Part shown: in pieces, positions 41,871 to 50,353 of the stretch
Position numbering within the stretch: the stretch's first letter is position 1
Layout: each line of letters begins with the position of its first letter
NCBI RefSeq assembly: GCF_001536285.1
Contig: NZ_FAOZ01000003.1
Coordinates: 186,001 to 250,000, forward strand
From: Parafrankia irregularis
GTDB lineage: Bacteria > Actinomycetota > Actinomycetes > Frankiales > Frankiaceae
DNA length: 64,000 nt
Direction: 5' to 3'
Notes under the pieces: model-generated
The model's database searches: none
What the model saw: the letters and a program-made list of their open reading frames with translations, nothing else
What the model was told of the DNA's origin: nothing
Made by a program: the position numbers and the translations under genes

Positions 41871-43472
41871 TCAGCCCGCGTGGGTGAGGGCCAGCACGCT
41901 GCCCTCGGCGTCGGCGGAGACGTACAGCGTGCCGTCGGGCCCGGCGTCGATGCCCGCGAACGGGCCCTGCGGGCCAGAGAACGGCTGCATACCGCGCAGC
42001 GGCTTGGGGATCACACCGGCCGGGGCGCCGAGCGGCAGGTTGCCGGCGATGGTCTGCCGGTCGTTGCCACTGAGGTCCGTGCTGATGAGCTCCTTGCTGC
42101 CCGAGTCGACGATGTAGAGCCGGCCGCCGCGCACCAGGATGCCCTGCGGGTCGGACAGGTTGTCCACCACCGGTTCGACCTTGGAACCGCTGATCGCGAC
42201 GACCCGGCCGGCGCCCGACTCCGAGACGAGCAGCGTGCCGTCGGGGGCGAAGGCGACGCCGAGCGGCTTGGACAGGCCGGAGGCGGCGACCTCCTTCTGG
42301 CCGCCGGAGCGGACGAGCAGCACCTCGCCGGTGCCGAAGTCGGCGGTGGCGATGGCCCCGGTCGCGGCGACCGCGACACCGTAGACCTGGTCGAGGCCCT
42401 CGGCGAGGATCTCCGACTCCTGGCTGGCCGGGCGCCAGCGCACCACCGTGCCGCTGGCGGTGCCGACGATGAACTCGCCCCCGCCGACCGCCTGGACGCT
42501 GCGCGCGAAGCCCGGGTAGTTCGGCGTGAACAGCATGCCGAGCGTCTGCAGCCCGCCGCCGCGGGGCAGCAGGTAGAAGAAGGTGCCGTCGGCGACGTAG
42601 AGGTTGCCCTCGGCGTCGACGGTCAGGTCCAGCGGCCAGGTCAGCCCGCCGGGCAGCGTCGTGCGGGTCTCGCCACCGCCGAGGATCTCCGTGATCTCAC
42701 CGGTGAATCTCGAGACGAACAGCCGGTCCCCGACGAAGGTGCAGTTGTCCAGGCCCGGCTCCAGCTGGGCCAGCACGGTGCGGTCGCCGTTGCGCGGGTT
42801 GATCCGCAGCACCTGGCCGCTGTGGACCTGGGTGGAGACGATGAAGCCCTCGGCGTCGAACTTGACCGAGTCGGGGACGCCGAGGTCGCCGGCGACCCGC
42901 TCCGGCTCGCCACCGTCGGGGTGGATCCGCCAGATGTCGTTGGTGCCCATCACCGGGTAGTACAGGAGGCCGTCCGGGCCGACCTCCATCGCGTTGGGCA
43001 TCGCCAGGTCCTCGGCCAGGATCCGGGGCGCGCCGCCGGCCAGGTCGAGCTCCATGAGACGTCCGCCGATGCGGCACTCGTTGATGAACAGCCGGCCCTG
43101 GTGGACCGTGATGCCGTTGGCGCTGGGCAGGTCGTCGCGCAGCACCCGGCTCTGGCCATCGGCGCCACGGACGCTGACCCGCCCGTCCATGACCTCGGTG
43201 GCGTAGAGGTTGCCGTCCGGGCCGAAGGCGAGGTCGTCCGGGGCGATGATGTCGCCGCCCTTGGCACTGATGGTCTCCAGCGCGCCGGTCTCGACGTCGA
43301 GGGCGCTGATCTGACTACCGGTTACCTGCGCCACGTAGACCCGGCCGTCGGGGCCGGTGCGCAGTCCGTTGGCGCCGAACAGACGGCTCGGCGGAGTGAG
43401 CCGTTCGAAGCTCCACCCGTCGGCGAGGCTGATGGACGTGGAACTGGTGTAGCGCGCGCCTGATAACGACAT
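41871..43472 (-). CDS. SMP-30/gluconolactonase-NHL-like beta-propeller protein
   Basis: A 533-residue protein built from repeated propeller strands such as GPDGRVYVAQ, GPDGNLYATEV, VGPDGLLYYP, DAEGNLYVADG, APDGTLLVSES and GPDGTLYVSAD, about every 40-50 residues; probably two propellers or one with more than six blades. No signal peptide is visible. SMP-30-like enzymes hydrolyse lactones, so it could open a lactone produced by the Baeyer-Villiger-type enzyme three genes downstream. Catalytic metal residues cannot be assigned with certainty. ATG 43472 has GGAG upstream. Confidence 0.78.
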   Translation of the reverse strand: MSLSGARYTSSTSISLADGWSFERLTPPSRLFGANGLRTGPDGRVYVAQVTGSQISALDVETGALETISAKGGDIIAPDDLAFGPDGNLYATEVMDGRVSVRGADGQSRVLRDDLPSANGITVHQGRLFINECRIGGRLMELDLAGGAPRILAEDLAMPNAMEVGPDGLLYYPVMGTNDIWRIHPDGGEPERVAGDLGVPDSVKFDAEGFIVSTQVHSGQVLRINPRNGDRTVLAQLEPGLDNCTFVGDRLFVSRFTGEITEILGGGETRTTLPGGLTWPLDLTVDAEGNLYVADGTFFYLLPRGGGLQTLGMLFTPNYPGFARSVQAVGGGEFIVGTASGTVVRWRPASQESEILAEGLDQVYGVAVAATGAIATADFGTGEVLLVRSGGQKEVAASGLSKPLGVAFAPDGTLLVSESGAGRVVAISGSKVEPVVDNLSDPQGILVRGGRLYIVDSGSKELISTDLSGNDRQTIAGNLPLGAPAGVIPKPLRGMQPFSGPQGPFAGIDAGPDGTLYVSADAEGSVLALTHAG

Positions 43473-43566
43473 TGGTGACGTACTCCCGGAAACCTCGTTG
43501 TCTGGGTGAGCACTTGCTTCGGTTGCTGGTCTCGTCGCGTGCTGGTCTCGTCGCGTCTCCGGCGGG

Positions 43567-44850
43567 TCAGGCCGGGGTGAACTCCAGCTGCAGATGGGTC
43601 AGGCCGCGCAGGATGAACGTCGGTAGGTAGCGGTAGTTGCGCGCGTCGGCCGGGCCGTGCACGCGCTCGGAGATCCTGATGTCGCTGGTGCGGTCGAGCA
43701 GCCGCTCGATGCCGGCCCGTGCCTCGGCCCGGGCCAGCGGAGCGCCGGGGCAGGAGTGGATGCCACGCCCGAAGGCGATGTGCTGACGGGCGTTCGACCG
43801 GGACACGTCGAAGGTGTCGGGGTCGGCGAACCGCTGCGGATCGCGGTTCGCGGCGCCGTTGACCACCATGACCGTGGTTCCCGCCGGGAGGTCGACGCCG
43901 CCGACGGTGACCGGGACGCGGGACAGCCGGAAGTCGCCCTTGACCGGGCTCTCCAGCCGCAGCGTCTCCTCGATGAAGTTCGGGATGCGGTCACGCTCGC
44001 GGCGCAGCAGCGCCTGCAGTTCGGGCCGCTCGGCCATCACCTTGAGCGCGGTGCTGACCAGCCGGACGGTTGTCTCCTGCCCGGCGGAGAACAGGTTGGC
44101 GGCGACCCGCACGACGTCGATCACCTCGGGGACCGTGCCGTCCGGGAACGTCGCGGTCGCCAGCCCCGTCAGGACGTCGTCGCGCGGGTCGCGGCGGCGG
44201 TCCTCGATGTAGGTGCTGAAACGGTCATAGAGGAACTGCAGCGGCGAGTGCGTCAGGTGGTCGTCGCCGGTGGTGCCGACGCCACCGGTCTGCGGCCGGC
44301 GCTGCAGCCGGTCCATGAACTCCTCCTGGTCCTCCTCGGGAACGCCGAGCAGGTCCGCGATGACCAGCAGCGCGAACGGGCCGGCGAACCCGCTGATGAA
44401 CTCGCCCTCACCGGGCGGGAGGTAGGTGTCGAGCAGGCGGTCCGCGAGCCGCCAGATGAACTCCTCGTTCTCCTTCAGCCGCTTCGGCGTGATCAGCCGC
44501 ATGAGCAGCGCGCGGTGGTCGGTGTGCACCGGCGGGTCGAAGGTCGGCAGCTGGTCGCTCATCGGGAGCTCGGCGCGGTGCCGCTCGATCAGCTCGGAGA
44601 TGTCGTCGCCCACCAGCGGGACGGGGAAGCCCGGGAACGGGCCGGTCACCGAGATGCAGGACGAGAAGTGCTCGGAGTCGTGGAAGACCGAGACCGCCTC
44701 GTCGTAGCCGGTGACCATGACGACGCCGTGATGCGGCTCCTTGCGGACCGGGCACTCGTTACGCAGCGCGTGAAAGTACGGGTACGGGTCCTCGACGAGC
44801 TCGTCGCCCCGGAAGAAGTCGATGGCCTCGATGTCTTTCACCGTCTGCAC
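43567..44850 (-). CDS. cytochrome P450
   Basis: A 427-residue soluble bacterial P450. It has AGQETT in the I helix (256-261), the K-helix ExxR (Glu295-Arg298), the RFADPDTFDVSR meander, and haem-binding FGRGIHSCPG with Cys367 as thiolate ligand. Hydroxylation of an aliphatic or terpenoid-like substrate is expected; redox partners are not nearby. GTG 44850 has AAGGGA just upstream; another GTG three codons in is possible. It is the first gene of the thirteen-gene minus run and divergent from tetR. Its N-terminus is strikingly similar to the partial P450 at 63802. Confidence 0.92.
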   Translation of the reverse strand: MQTVKDIEAIDFFRGDELVEDPYPYFHALRNECPVRKEPHHGVVMVTGYDEAVSVFHDSEHFSSCISVTGPFPGFPVPLVGDDISELIERHRAELPMSDQLPTFDPPVHTDHRALLMRLITPKRLKENEEFIWRLADRLLDTYLPPGEGEFISGFAGPFALLVIADLLGVPEEDQEEFMDRLQRRPQTGGVGTTGDDHLTHSPLQFLYDRFSTYIEDRRRDPRDDVLTGLATATFPDGTVPEVIDVVRVAANLFSAGQETTVRLVSTALKVMAERPELQALLRRERDRIPNFIEETLRLESPVKGDFRLSRVPVTVGGVDLPAGTTVMVVNGAANRDPQRFADPDTFDVSRSNARQHIAFGRGIHSCPGAPLARAEARAGIERLLDRTSDIRISERVHGPADARNYRYLPTFILRGLTHLQLEFTPA

Positions 44851-45231
44851 CGCATCCCTTCGACACCGCCTGGCGGTGTGTCCTGCTGGCCGTGTCCTGC
44901 TGGTCGTGTCCTGCTGGTCATGAAGGTGGGTCCTGCTCGTCGGGGAAGTGGGCGACCCCGGCGGTCGTTTTCTGGTCTGCTGTTGTCGGCGCACCGATGC
45001 CGGTGTGCTGGTCAGACTCGGGGCGGGCGCCCGGTGACAGGTGCCCGGCACCCCGGATCATCGCCCGGCGACCACCACGCCTCACCACGGTCCGCCCTGG
45101 GGCGTAGGGGATGTCGCATCGTGATCGGCCAGCCGTACGAACTAGGCCGTCACGATACGGACCGGCGGTCCACATCGGCAAGAGGTCGACGGGAAGATCG
45201 TCCTCGTCAACCATGGAGAAGGGGGTGCAGG
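44851..45231. promoter_or_regulatory. P450/tetR divergent promoter region
   Basis: This 381-bp region holds three 14-bp tandem copies close to TGTCCTGCTGGTCG (44879-44920) near the P450 start, and the first copy of a 35-bp repeat at 45148-45182 near the tetR start. The centre of that repeat, GGACCGGCGGTCC, is itself a palindrome and a likely TetR operator. No additional gene is seen. Confidence 0.6.
45148..45182. repeat. 35-bp inverted repeat, copy 1 (operator-like)
   Basis: Perfect reverse complement of 45808-45842. It contains the nested palindrome GGACCGGCGGTCC at 45159-45171. It lies 50-84 bp before the tetR GTG. Confidence 0.85.
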
Positions 45232-45840
45232 GTGACCGGACCGGAGCGAGCCGATGCTGCCCGTAACCGGGCCGCGATCCTCGCGGCGGCCGCGGAGCTG
45301 TTCGACCGCGACGGCGTCGAGGAGGTGTCGATGAACGACATCGCCCGCCACGCCGGGGTCGGCAAGGGAACGATCTTCCGGCGGTTCGGCGACCGCACGG
45401 CTCTGATCGAGGCGGTGCTGCTGCCCCGCGCCGCCGCGATGCGCCGGCTCGTCCACCACGGCCCGCCACCGGTGGGGCCCGGCGGTGAGCCACTGGAGGC
45501 GCTGCACGCCCTGCTCGACACGCTGTTCGACTTCGTGTGGGCCAACCGCACCCTGATCCGCGCCCTCGAGCACCGGGTGCCGCACTCGTACTACGCGCAT
45601 TCGTCGAGCCGGTACTGGCTGGACGAGCTTGCGCGACGGCTCACCATCACGCACCCGCACGACGACACCGAGTACCTGACCCACATCCTGTCCACGGCGT
45701 TGCGGGCCGACGTCGTGGACTACCTGGTGTCCGTGCGCGGCATGGCCCTCGACCAGGTCCGCACCGGGCTGCACCGGCTCGCCTTCCCCAGCGTCGCGCC
45801 GCCTTCCCTTGCCGATGTGGACCGCCGGTCCGTATCGTGA
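45232..45840 (+). CDS. TetR-family transcriptional regulator
   Basis: A 202-residue repressor with the N-terminal helix-turn-helix NRAAILAAAAELFDRDGVEEVSMNDIARHAGVGKGTIFRRFGDRTALI (residues 12-59) and a helical ligand-binding C-terminal domain. GTG 45232 follows GGAGAAGGGGG. Its last eleven codons and stop lie inside copy 2 of the 35-bp inverted repeat, and copy 1 is in its own promoter region. It is therefore well placed to control itself, the divergent P450 run and the downstream acyl-CoA dehydrogenase genes. The inducer is probably a pathway CoA ester or substrate (inference). Confidence 0.9.
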   Translation: MTGPERADAARNRAAILAAAAELFDRDGVEEVSMNDIARHAGVGKGTIFRRFGDRTALIEAVLLPRAAAMRRLVHHGPPPVGPGGEPLEALHALLDTLFDFVWANRTLIRALEHRVPHSYYAHSSSRYWLDELARRLTITHPHDDTEYLTHILSTALRADVVDYLVSVRGMALDQVRTGLHRLAFPSVAPPSLADVDRRSVS

Positions 45841-45842
45841 CG
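45808..45842. repeat. 35-bp inverted repeat, copy 2 (operator-like)
   Basis: Perfect reverse complement of 45148-45182. It overlaps the last codons of tetR and lies about 110 bp ahead of the first acyl-CoA dehydrogenase. The nested palindrome is at 45819-45831. Confidence 0.85.
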
Positions 45843-45953
45843 AGCTGACCAGACGACCGGCAGGCGCAGGCACAGGCGCATGCAGAGGCGCAGAGCCAGC
45901 GCCAGAGGCAGAGCCGGAGAGCCGGAGAGCCACGTGACGCAAGGTGACGAGTC

Positions 45954-47138
45954 ATGCTGCTGGAGTTGAGTCCTGACCAGGAGGTGCTCAGGGAGGCGAC
46001 AGCGCGCTTCCTGGCCGATCGGGTCCCGGCCGACGTCGTGCGCGCGCTGCGCACCAACGCCGCGGGGTTCGAACCCGACTACTGGCGCGACGGCGCCGAG
46101 CTGGGGTGGACGTCCCTGCTCGTCGGTGAGGAGCAGGGCGGCGGCTCCGTCAGCGGCGCCGGGCTCGTCGACCTGACCCTGGTCGCGCACGAGTTCGGGC
46201 TGCGCTCCGCACCAGGGCCGCTGACCTCGACGAACGTCGTGGCCGCGACGCTGGCGGAGGCCGGCGGAGCGAACCACCCGGCACAGGCCTCGGCGCTGGG
46301 CGAGCTGCTGGCCGGAACCGCGGTGGCCTCCTGGTGTCTGGGCGGCCCGCCGCCGCTGGACCGGCTCGGCAGCACCGGGGTCAGCTACCGGGTGGAGGGC
46401 GACAGCCTCGTCCTGCGCGGCGTCGCCCGCCCGGTCGAGGCCGCCGGCCAGGCCGACCACCTGCTGGTGACCGCCCACGGGGAGCGGGGCCTGACCCAGG
46501 TGCTGGTCTCCCCCGGCGGTACTGGCGGTACCGGTGCTGCCGGCGACCCGGGCGTCGCGGGGCTCACCATCGAGCCGCTACGCACGGTCGAGCTGAACCG
46601 GCGCTTCGCCACCGTGAGTTTCGACGACGTGCGCGTCGGCCTCGACCAGGTGGTCGGCGCGGTGGGTGAGGCCGCCGACCAGGTCGAACGCCAGCTCCAG
46701 CGCGCCATCGTCATCAGCGGCGCCGAGGCTGTCGGCGCCATGCAGGCCGCCTTCGAGCTGACGGTCCGGTGGGCCTTCGAGCGCTACTCCTACGGGCGCC
46801 CGCTCGCCTCCTACCAGGCGCTGAAGCACCGTTTCGCCGATCTGAAGACCTGGCTGGAAGCCGCCCACGCCATCAGCGACGCGGCCGCCGCCGCGGTGGA
46901 CGCCCGCTCGCCCGAGGCCGCCGAGCTGGTCAGCGCGGCGAAGTCGTACATCGGCGAGAACGGCACCGAGCTGCTGCAGGAATGCGTCCAGCTCCATGGC
47001 GGGATCGGCGTCACGTACGAGCACGACCTGCATCTCTTCCTGCGCCGCGGCACGGTCAGCCGGGCCATGTACGGAACTCCGGCCGAGCACCGCCAGCGAG
47101 TCGCCGGCCTCGTCGAGCATCGCAAGGAGCAGGAATGA
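45954..47138 (+). CDS. acyl-CoA dehydrogenase (possible subunit of heteromeric pair)
   Basis: A 394-residue flavoprotein. LELSPDQEVLREATARFLAD begins the N-terminal helical domain, a beta-domain covers about 120-220 with a Gly-rich loop (SPGGTGGTGAAG), and the C-terminal helices end QECVQLHGGIGVTYEHDLHLFLRR. It resembles the FadE partners of actinobacteria that work as unlike pairs on bulky acyl-CoAs. The next gene, another acyl-CoA dehydrogenase, overlaps it by ATGA, supporting an alpha2beta2 enzyme. Likely under TetR control through the repeat upstream. Confidence 0.88.
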   Translation: MLLELSPDQEVLREATARFLADRVPADVVRALRTNAAGFEPDYWRDGAELGWTSLLVGEEQGGGSVSGAGLVDLTLVAHEFGLRSAPGPLTSTNVVAATLAEAGGANHPAQASALGELLAGTAVASWCLGGPPPLDRLGSTGVSYRVEGDSLVLRGVARPVEAAGQADHLLVTAHGERGLTQVLVSPGGTGGTGAAGDPGVAGLTIEPLRTVELNRRFATVSFDDVRVGLDQVVGAVGEAADQVERQLQRAIVISGAEAVGAMQAAFELTVRWAFERYSYGRPLASYQALKHRFADLKTWLEAAHAISDAAAAAVDARSPEAAELVSAAKSYIGENGTELLQECVQLHGGIGVTYEHDLHLFLRRGTVSRAMYGTPAEHRQRVAGLVEHRKEQE

Positions 47139-48403
47139 CTTCCTCCCCCGATCAGGAAGGCGTCGAGGACTTCCGGGCGCGGGCCCGGGCCTGGATTCGC
47201 GCGAACCTGGCGCCGCTCGTCACGAGCGAGAAGACCGGGGTGATGCGGGCACGCCTGACGGACGCCGAGGAGCTCGCCGAGGTGGCCCGCGAGCGGGAGA
47301 TCCAGCGGATGCTGTTCGACGCCGGGCTCGCCGGGATCTGCTTTCCCCGTGTGTACGGCGGGCAGGGCCTCACCCCGGCCCATCAGCGTGCGTTCAACGA
47401 GGAGATCACGGGCTACGAGTACCCGGCCCGCATTCAGGCCCCGACGTTCTCGCCGTGCGCCGCGGTGCTGCTGGAGTTCGGCACCGACGAACAGAAGCTG
47501 CGCCACCTTCCCGCGATTCTGCGGGGCGACGAGATCTGGATGCAGTTCCTGTCCGAGCCGAGCAGCGGCTCGGATGTCGCCGGGGTCCTGACCAGCGCGG
47601 TCAGGGACGGCGATGACTGGATCCTGAACGGCTCCAAGATCTGGACGACCGGGGCCTGGTGGTCGGACTGGGCGCTGTGCCTGGCCCGGACCAACTGGGA
47701 CGCCCCGAAGCACCGTGGCCTGACGGTCTTCGTCCTGCCGATCCGCCAGGACGGCGTGGACGTGCAGCGCATCGAGATGCTCAACGGCAACAAGGAGTTC
47801 TGCCAGGAGTTCCTCACCGACGTCCGCGTCCCCGACAGCGACCGGGTCGGCGAGGTCGACGACGGCTGGACGGTCGGCACCCGCTGGATGTTCCACGAGC
47901 GGATGCTGCACAACTCGCCGTTCGTCACCGTGCCCGCCGGCTGGTCCTACGGCGGCGTCGACGCGACCTTCCTGGTCGATGTGGCCCGTGACGCCGGGCG
48001 CCTCGACGACCCGCGCACCCGTGAGCTGATCGGCGAGGGCCGGGTGATCGACCTCGTCCGCGAGGCGCTGCAGGGCCGGATCGGCCGCGGTATCGCCGCG
48101 CGGCGGATGCCCGACCAGTCCGCGGCGATCGGGCGGCTGTTCGCCGGGCTCTCCTCGACCCGGGTGACCTCGATGGCGTTCGAGATCGCCGGATCGGCCG
48201 GCGCCGCCTGGGCGGCGGACGACGGCTCCGTCGCAGAGTGCGGCAACGACTTCCTGCTGCGCCAGACGACCTGCATCGGCGGCGGAACCACCGAGATCGC
48301 CCGCAACGTCATCAGCGAGCGGGTGCTCGGAATGCCGCGGGAGGTGGCGATGGACCGCGACCGGGCCTTCCGCGACGTCCCGCGCGGCGGATCAGGCCGT
48401 TAG
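47135..48403 (+). CDS. acyl-CoA dehydrogenase (partner subunit)
   Basis: A 422-residue acyl-CoA dehydrogenase. It has QFLSEPSSGSDVAGVLTSAVRDGDDWILNGSKIWTTGAWWSDWALCLART (FAD and substrate domain) and ends LLRQTTCIGGGTTEIARNVISERVLGMPRE, the FAD-binding tail. The usual YEGT loop with the catalytic Glu reads GGGT, as in some actinobacterial steroid/side-chain FadE partners, so the catalytic base may lie elsewhere or in the partner subunit. Start ATG overlaps the stop of the first subunit. Confidence 0.9.
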   Translation: MTSSPDQEGVEDFRARARAWIRANLAPLVTSEKTGVMRARLTDAEELAEVAREREIQRMLFDAGLAGICFPRVYGGQGLTPAHQRAFNEEITGYEYPARIQAPTFSPCAAVLLEFGTDEQKLRHLPAILRGDEIWMQFLSEPSSGSDVAGVLTSAVRDGDDWILNGSKIWTTGAWWSDWALCLARTNWDAPKHRGLTVFVLPIRQDGVDVQRIEMLNGNKEFCQEFLTDVRVPDSDRVGEVDDGWTVGTRWMFHERMLHNSPFVTVPAGWSYGGVDATFLVDVARDAGRLDDPRTRELIGEGRVIDLVREALQGRIGRGIAARRMPDQSAAIGRLFAGLSSTRVTSMAFEIAGSAGAAWAADDGSVAECGNDFLLRQTTCIGGGTTEIARNVISERVLGMPREVAMDRDRAFRDVPRGGSGR

Positions 48404-48444
48404 TTCCCCCACAGCTCCCCTCACAGGTTCACCCAGGAGGTGCG

Positions 48445-49629
48445 ATGTCCATCCACGACATCTCGGTCTTCGACGCCGACAACCATTTATACGAGACCCG
48501 GGACGCGTTCACGAAGTTCCTGCCCGAACGCTACAAGGGCGCCATCGACTACGTCGACGTGCACGGCCGGACGAAGATCGTCGTGCGTGGCCAGATCAGC
48601 GACTACATTCCGAACCCGACCTTCGACGTCGTCGCCCGGCCCGGCGCACAGGAGGACTACTACCGTCACGGAAACCCCGAGGGGAAGTCCGCGCGGGAGA
48701 TCTTCGGCAAGCCGGTGCGGTCCATCGACGCCTGGCGGGAACCCGCCGCCCGCCTGAAGCTCATGGACGAACAGGGGCTGGCGCGCACGCTCATGTTCCC
48801 GACGCTGGCGAGCCTGCTCGAGGAGCGGATGCGCGATGACGTGGACCTCGTCCACGCCGTCGTGCACTCCCTCAACGAATGGCTGTACGAGACCTGGCAG
48901 TTCAACTACGCCGACCGGATCTTCACCACGCCGGTCATCACGCTGCCGATCGTCGACAAGGCCATCGAGGAACTCGAATGGGTCCTCGAGCGCGGCGCCA
49001 AGGTCGTTCTCATCCGGCCCGCGCCCGTTCCCGGGCTGCGCGGGCCACGGTCGTTCGGTCTGCCGGAGTTCGACCCGTTCTGGGCACGGGTGCAGGAGGC
49101 CGACATCCTCGTCGCCCTGCACTCCTCCGACAGCGGCTACGCCCGCTACAGCAGCGACTGGATGGGCCGCAACCGCGAGATGCTGCCGTTCCAGCCCAAC
49201 ACCTTCCAGATGCTGCAGGCCTGGCGGCCGGTGGAGGACGCCGTCTCGGCGCTCGTCTGCCACGGCGCGCTCTCCCGGTTCCCGCGGCTGAAGGTCGCCA
49301 TCGTCGAGAACGGCATGAGCTGGGTCGCGCCGCTGCTCACGGCCATGAAGAACCTGTACAAGAAGATGCCGCAGGACTTCCTGGAGAACCCGGTCGACGT
49401 CGTGCGGCGCAACATCTACATCAGCCCGTTCTGGGAGGAGGACCTCGGCACCCTGGCCGAGCTCCTCGGCGAGGACCACGTGCTGTTCGGCTCCGACTAT
49501 CCGCACCCGGAGGGCCTGGCCAGTCCGCTCAGCTATGTGGACGAGCTCGCGCATCTGCCGGAGCCACTGGTCCGCAAGATGATGGGCGAGAACCTCGCCC
49601 GGCTCATGAACCTCCCCGCGAGCAGGTAG
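48445..49629 (+). CDS. amidohydrolase 2 (ACMSD-like metal-dependent hydrolase/decarboxylase)
   Basis: A 394-residue TIM-barrel protein. FDADNHLYE at the start supplies the first metal histidine (His14), and FGSDYPHPEG near the end contains the catalytic Asp351. Middle segments (LMDEQGLARTLMFPTLASLLEERM, ALHSSDSGYARY, ENGMSWV) match the large actinobacterial amidohydrolase_2 family with unknown substrates, some acting as decarboxylases or hydrolases of CoA-pathway intermediates. A perfect AGGAGG lies at ideal spacing. It is third in the tetR-acd operon and is followed by a strong terminator. Confidence 0.85.
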   Translation: MSIHDISVFDADNHLYETRDAFTKFLPERYKGAIDYVDVHGRTKIVVRGQISDYIPNPTFDVVARPGAQEDYYRHGNPEGKSAREIFGKPVRSIDAWREPAARLKLMDEQGLARTLMFPTLASLLEERMRDDVDLVHAVVHSLNEWLYETWQFNYADRIFTTPVITLPIVDKAIEELEWVLERGAKVVLIRPAPVPGLRGPRSFGLPEFDPFWARVQEADILVALHSSDSGYARYSSDWMGRNREMLPFQPNTFQMLQAWRPVEDAVSALVCHGALSRFPRLKVAIVENGMSWVAPLLTAMKNLYKKMPQDFLENPVDVVRRNIYISPFWEEDLGTLAELLGEDHVLFGSDYPHPEGLASPLSYVDELAHLPEPLVRKMMGENLARLMNLPASR

Positions 49630-49719
49630 CAGCTCACCGCTCACGCGGCACGCGCCGCCCCGCCCCGCACGCGCCGCCCCGCAGGCGCGGCACCGCAGGA
49701 ACAGCGCGCGCCGCGCTGC

Positions 49720-49760
49720 GCGGGTGGCCCGCACCGGTCCAGCCGGTACGGGCCACCCGC
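49720..49760. terminator. long bidirectional hairpin
   Basis: GCGGGTGGCCCG (49720-49731) pairs with CGGGCCACCCGC (49749-49760). Inside, ACCGG and CCGGT pair again, giving one extended stem. It lies between the convergent amidohydrolase and SnoaL genes. Confidence 0.75.
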
Positions 49761-49770
49761 TTCCGGGCGA

Positions 49771-50325
49771 TCAGCCGGCGAAGAACGTCACGCTGTGGTC
49801 ACCGGTGGACCGGCCGACGTAGTGGTTACCGACGAACGGCATGCCCAGCACCCCCTGCGACCAGTCGACCGACTCCCCGAAGTCCCGGAGCCAGTCGTAG
49901 AGCATCGTGCGATGCTCGATGCGCCACTCCCGCCCACGTCGGGTGAACCTGTCCAGATACCGCCCGCCGATCACGATGTCATGTTCCTGCTCGCCCAGGT
50001 CGATGCGGTGGTAGGCGGTCACATGGGTTTCCACCGATGCCTGCGCGCCCTGGATGTCGATCAGGCTCTGACCGAGCGTGTGTAAGGTCACCGAGATCGC
50101 CTCGGCACCCGGCACCACCCAGTCCAGGTACTCGTTCAGCGCCCCGACGAAGACACCGTGGTCATCGGTCGCCTCCGGCCAGTAGGCGCTGCTGATCAGG
50201 TCGGCGTCGCGCCGGTCCTCGCCGCGGGCGAGGCGGACCACACAGTCCCGGATCCGCGCCTGGTCGACGACGTACCTCAGGTCGTCGGTGTCCGTCGCAC
50301 TGTCGGTGTCGGCATTGATGCTCAT
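49771..50325 (-). CDS. SnoaL-like (NTF2-fold) protein
   Basis: A 184-residue SnoaL_4-type protein: DQARIRDCVVRLARGEDRRDADLISSAYWPEATDDHG, GVFVGALNEYLDWV, and the final IIGGRYLDRFTRR-like strand followed by WRIEHRTMLYDWLRD. Family members are cyclases, isomerases or dehydratases of cyclic substrates. It is the third gene of an SDR-SnoaL-SnoaL operon and about as long as the second; the two share the LRxxxGxDRRDxxLxxxxY and GGRYLDRxxKR patterns, so they arose by duplication. ATG 50325. Confidence 0.83.
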   Translation of the reverse strand: MSINADTDSATDTDDLRYVVDQARIRDCVVRLARGEDRRDADLISSAYWPEATDDHGVFVGALNEYLDWVVPGAEAISVTLHTLGQSLIDIQGAQASVETHVTAYHRIDLGEQEHDIVIGGRYLDRFTRRGREWRIEHRTMLYDWLRDFGESVDWSQGVLGMPFVGNHYVGRSTGDHSVTFFAG

Positions 50326-50353
50326 GTCCTGAAGGTCCTCGTTCTTTCTCGGC

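Noticed and set aside
43657-45231. Long plus-strand frame running into tetR
   Set aside because: Antisense to the P450 gene; only the part from the GTG at 45232 encodes a real protein.
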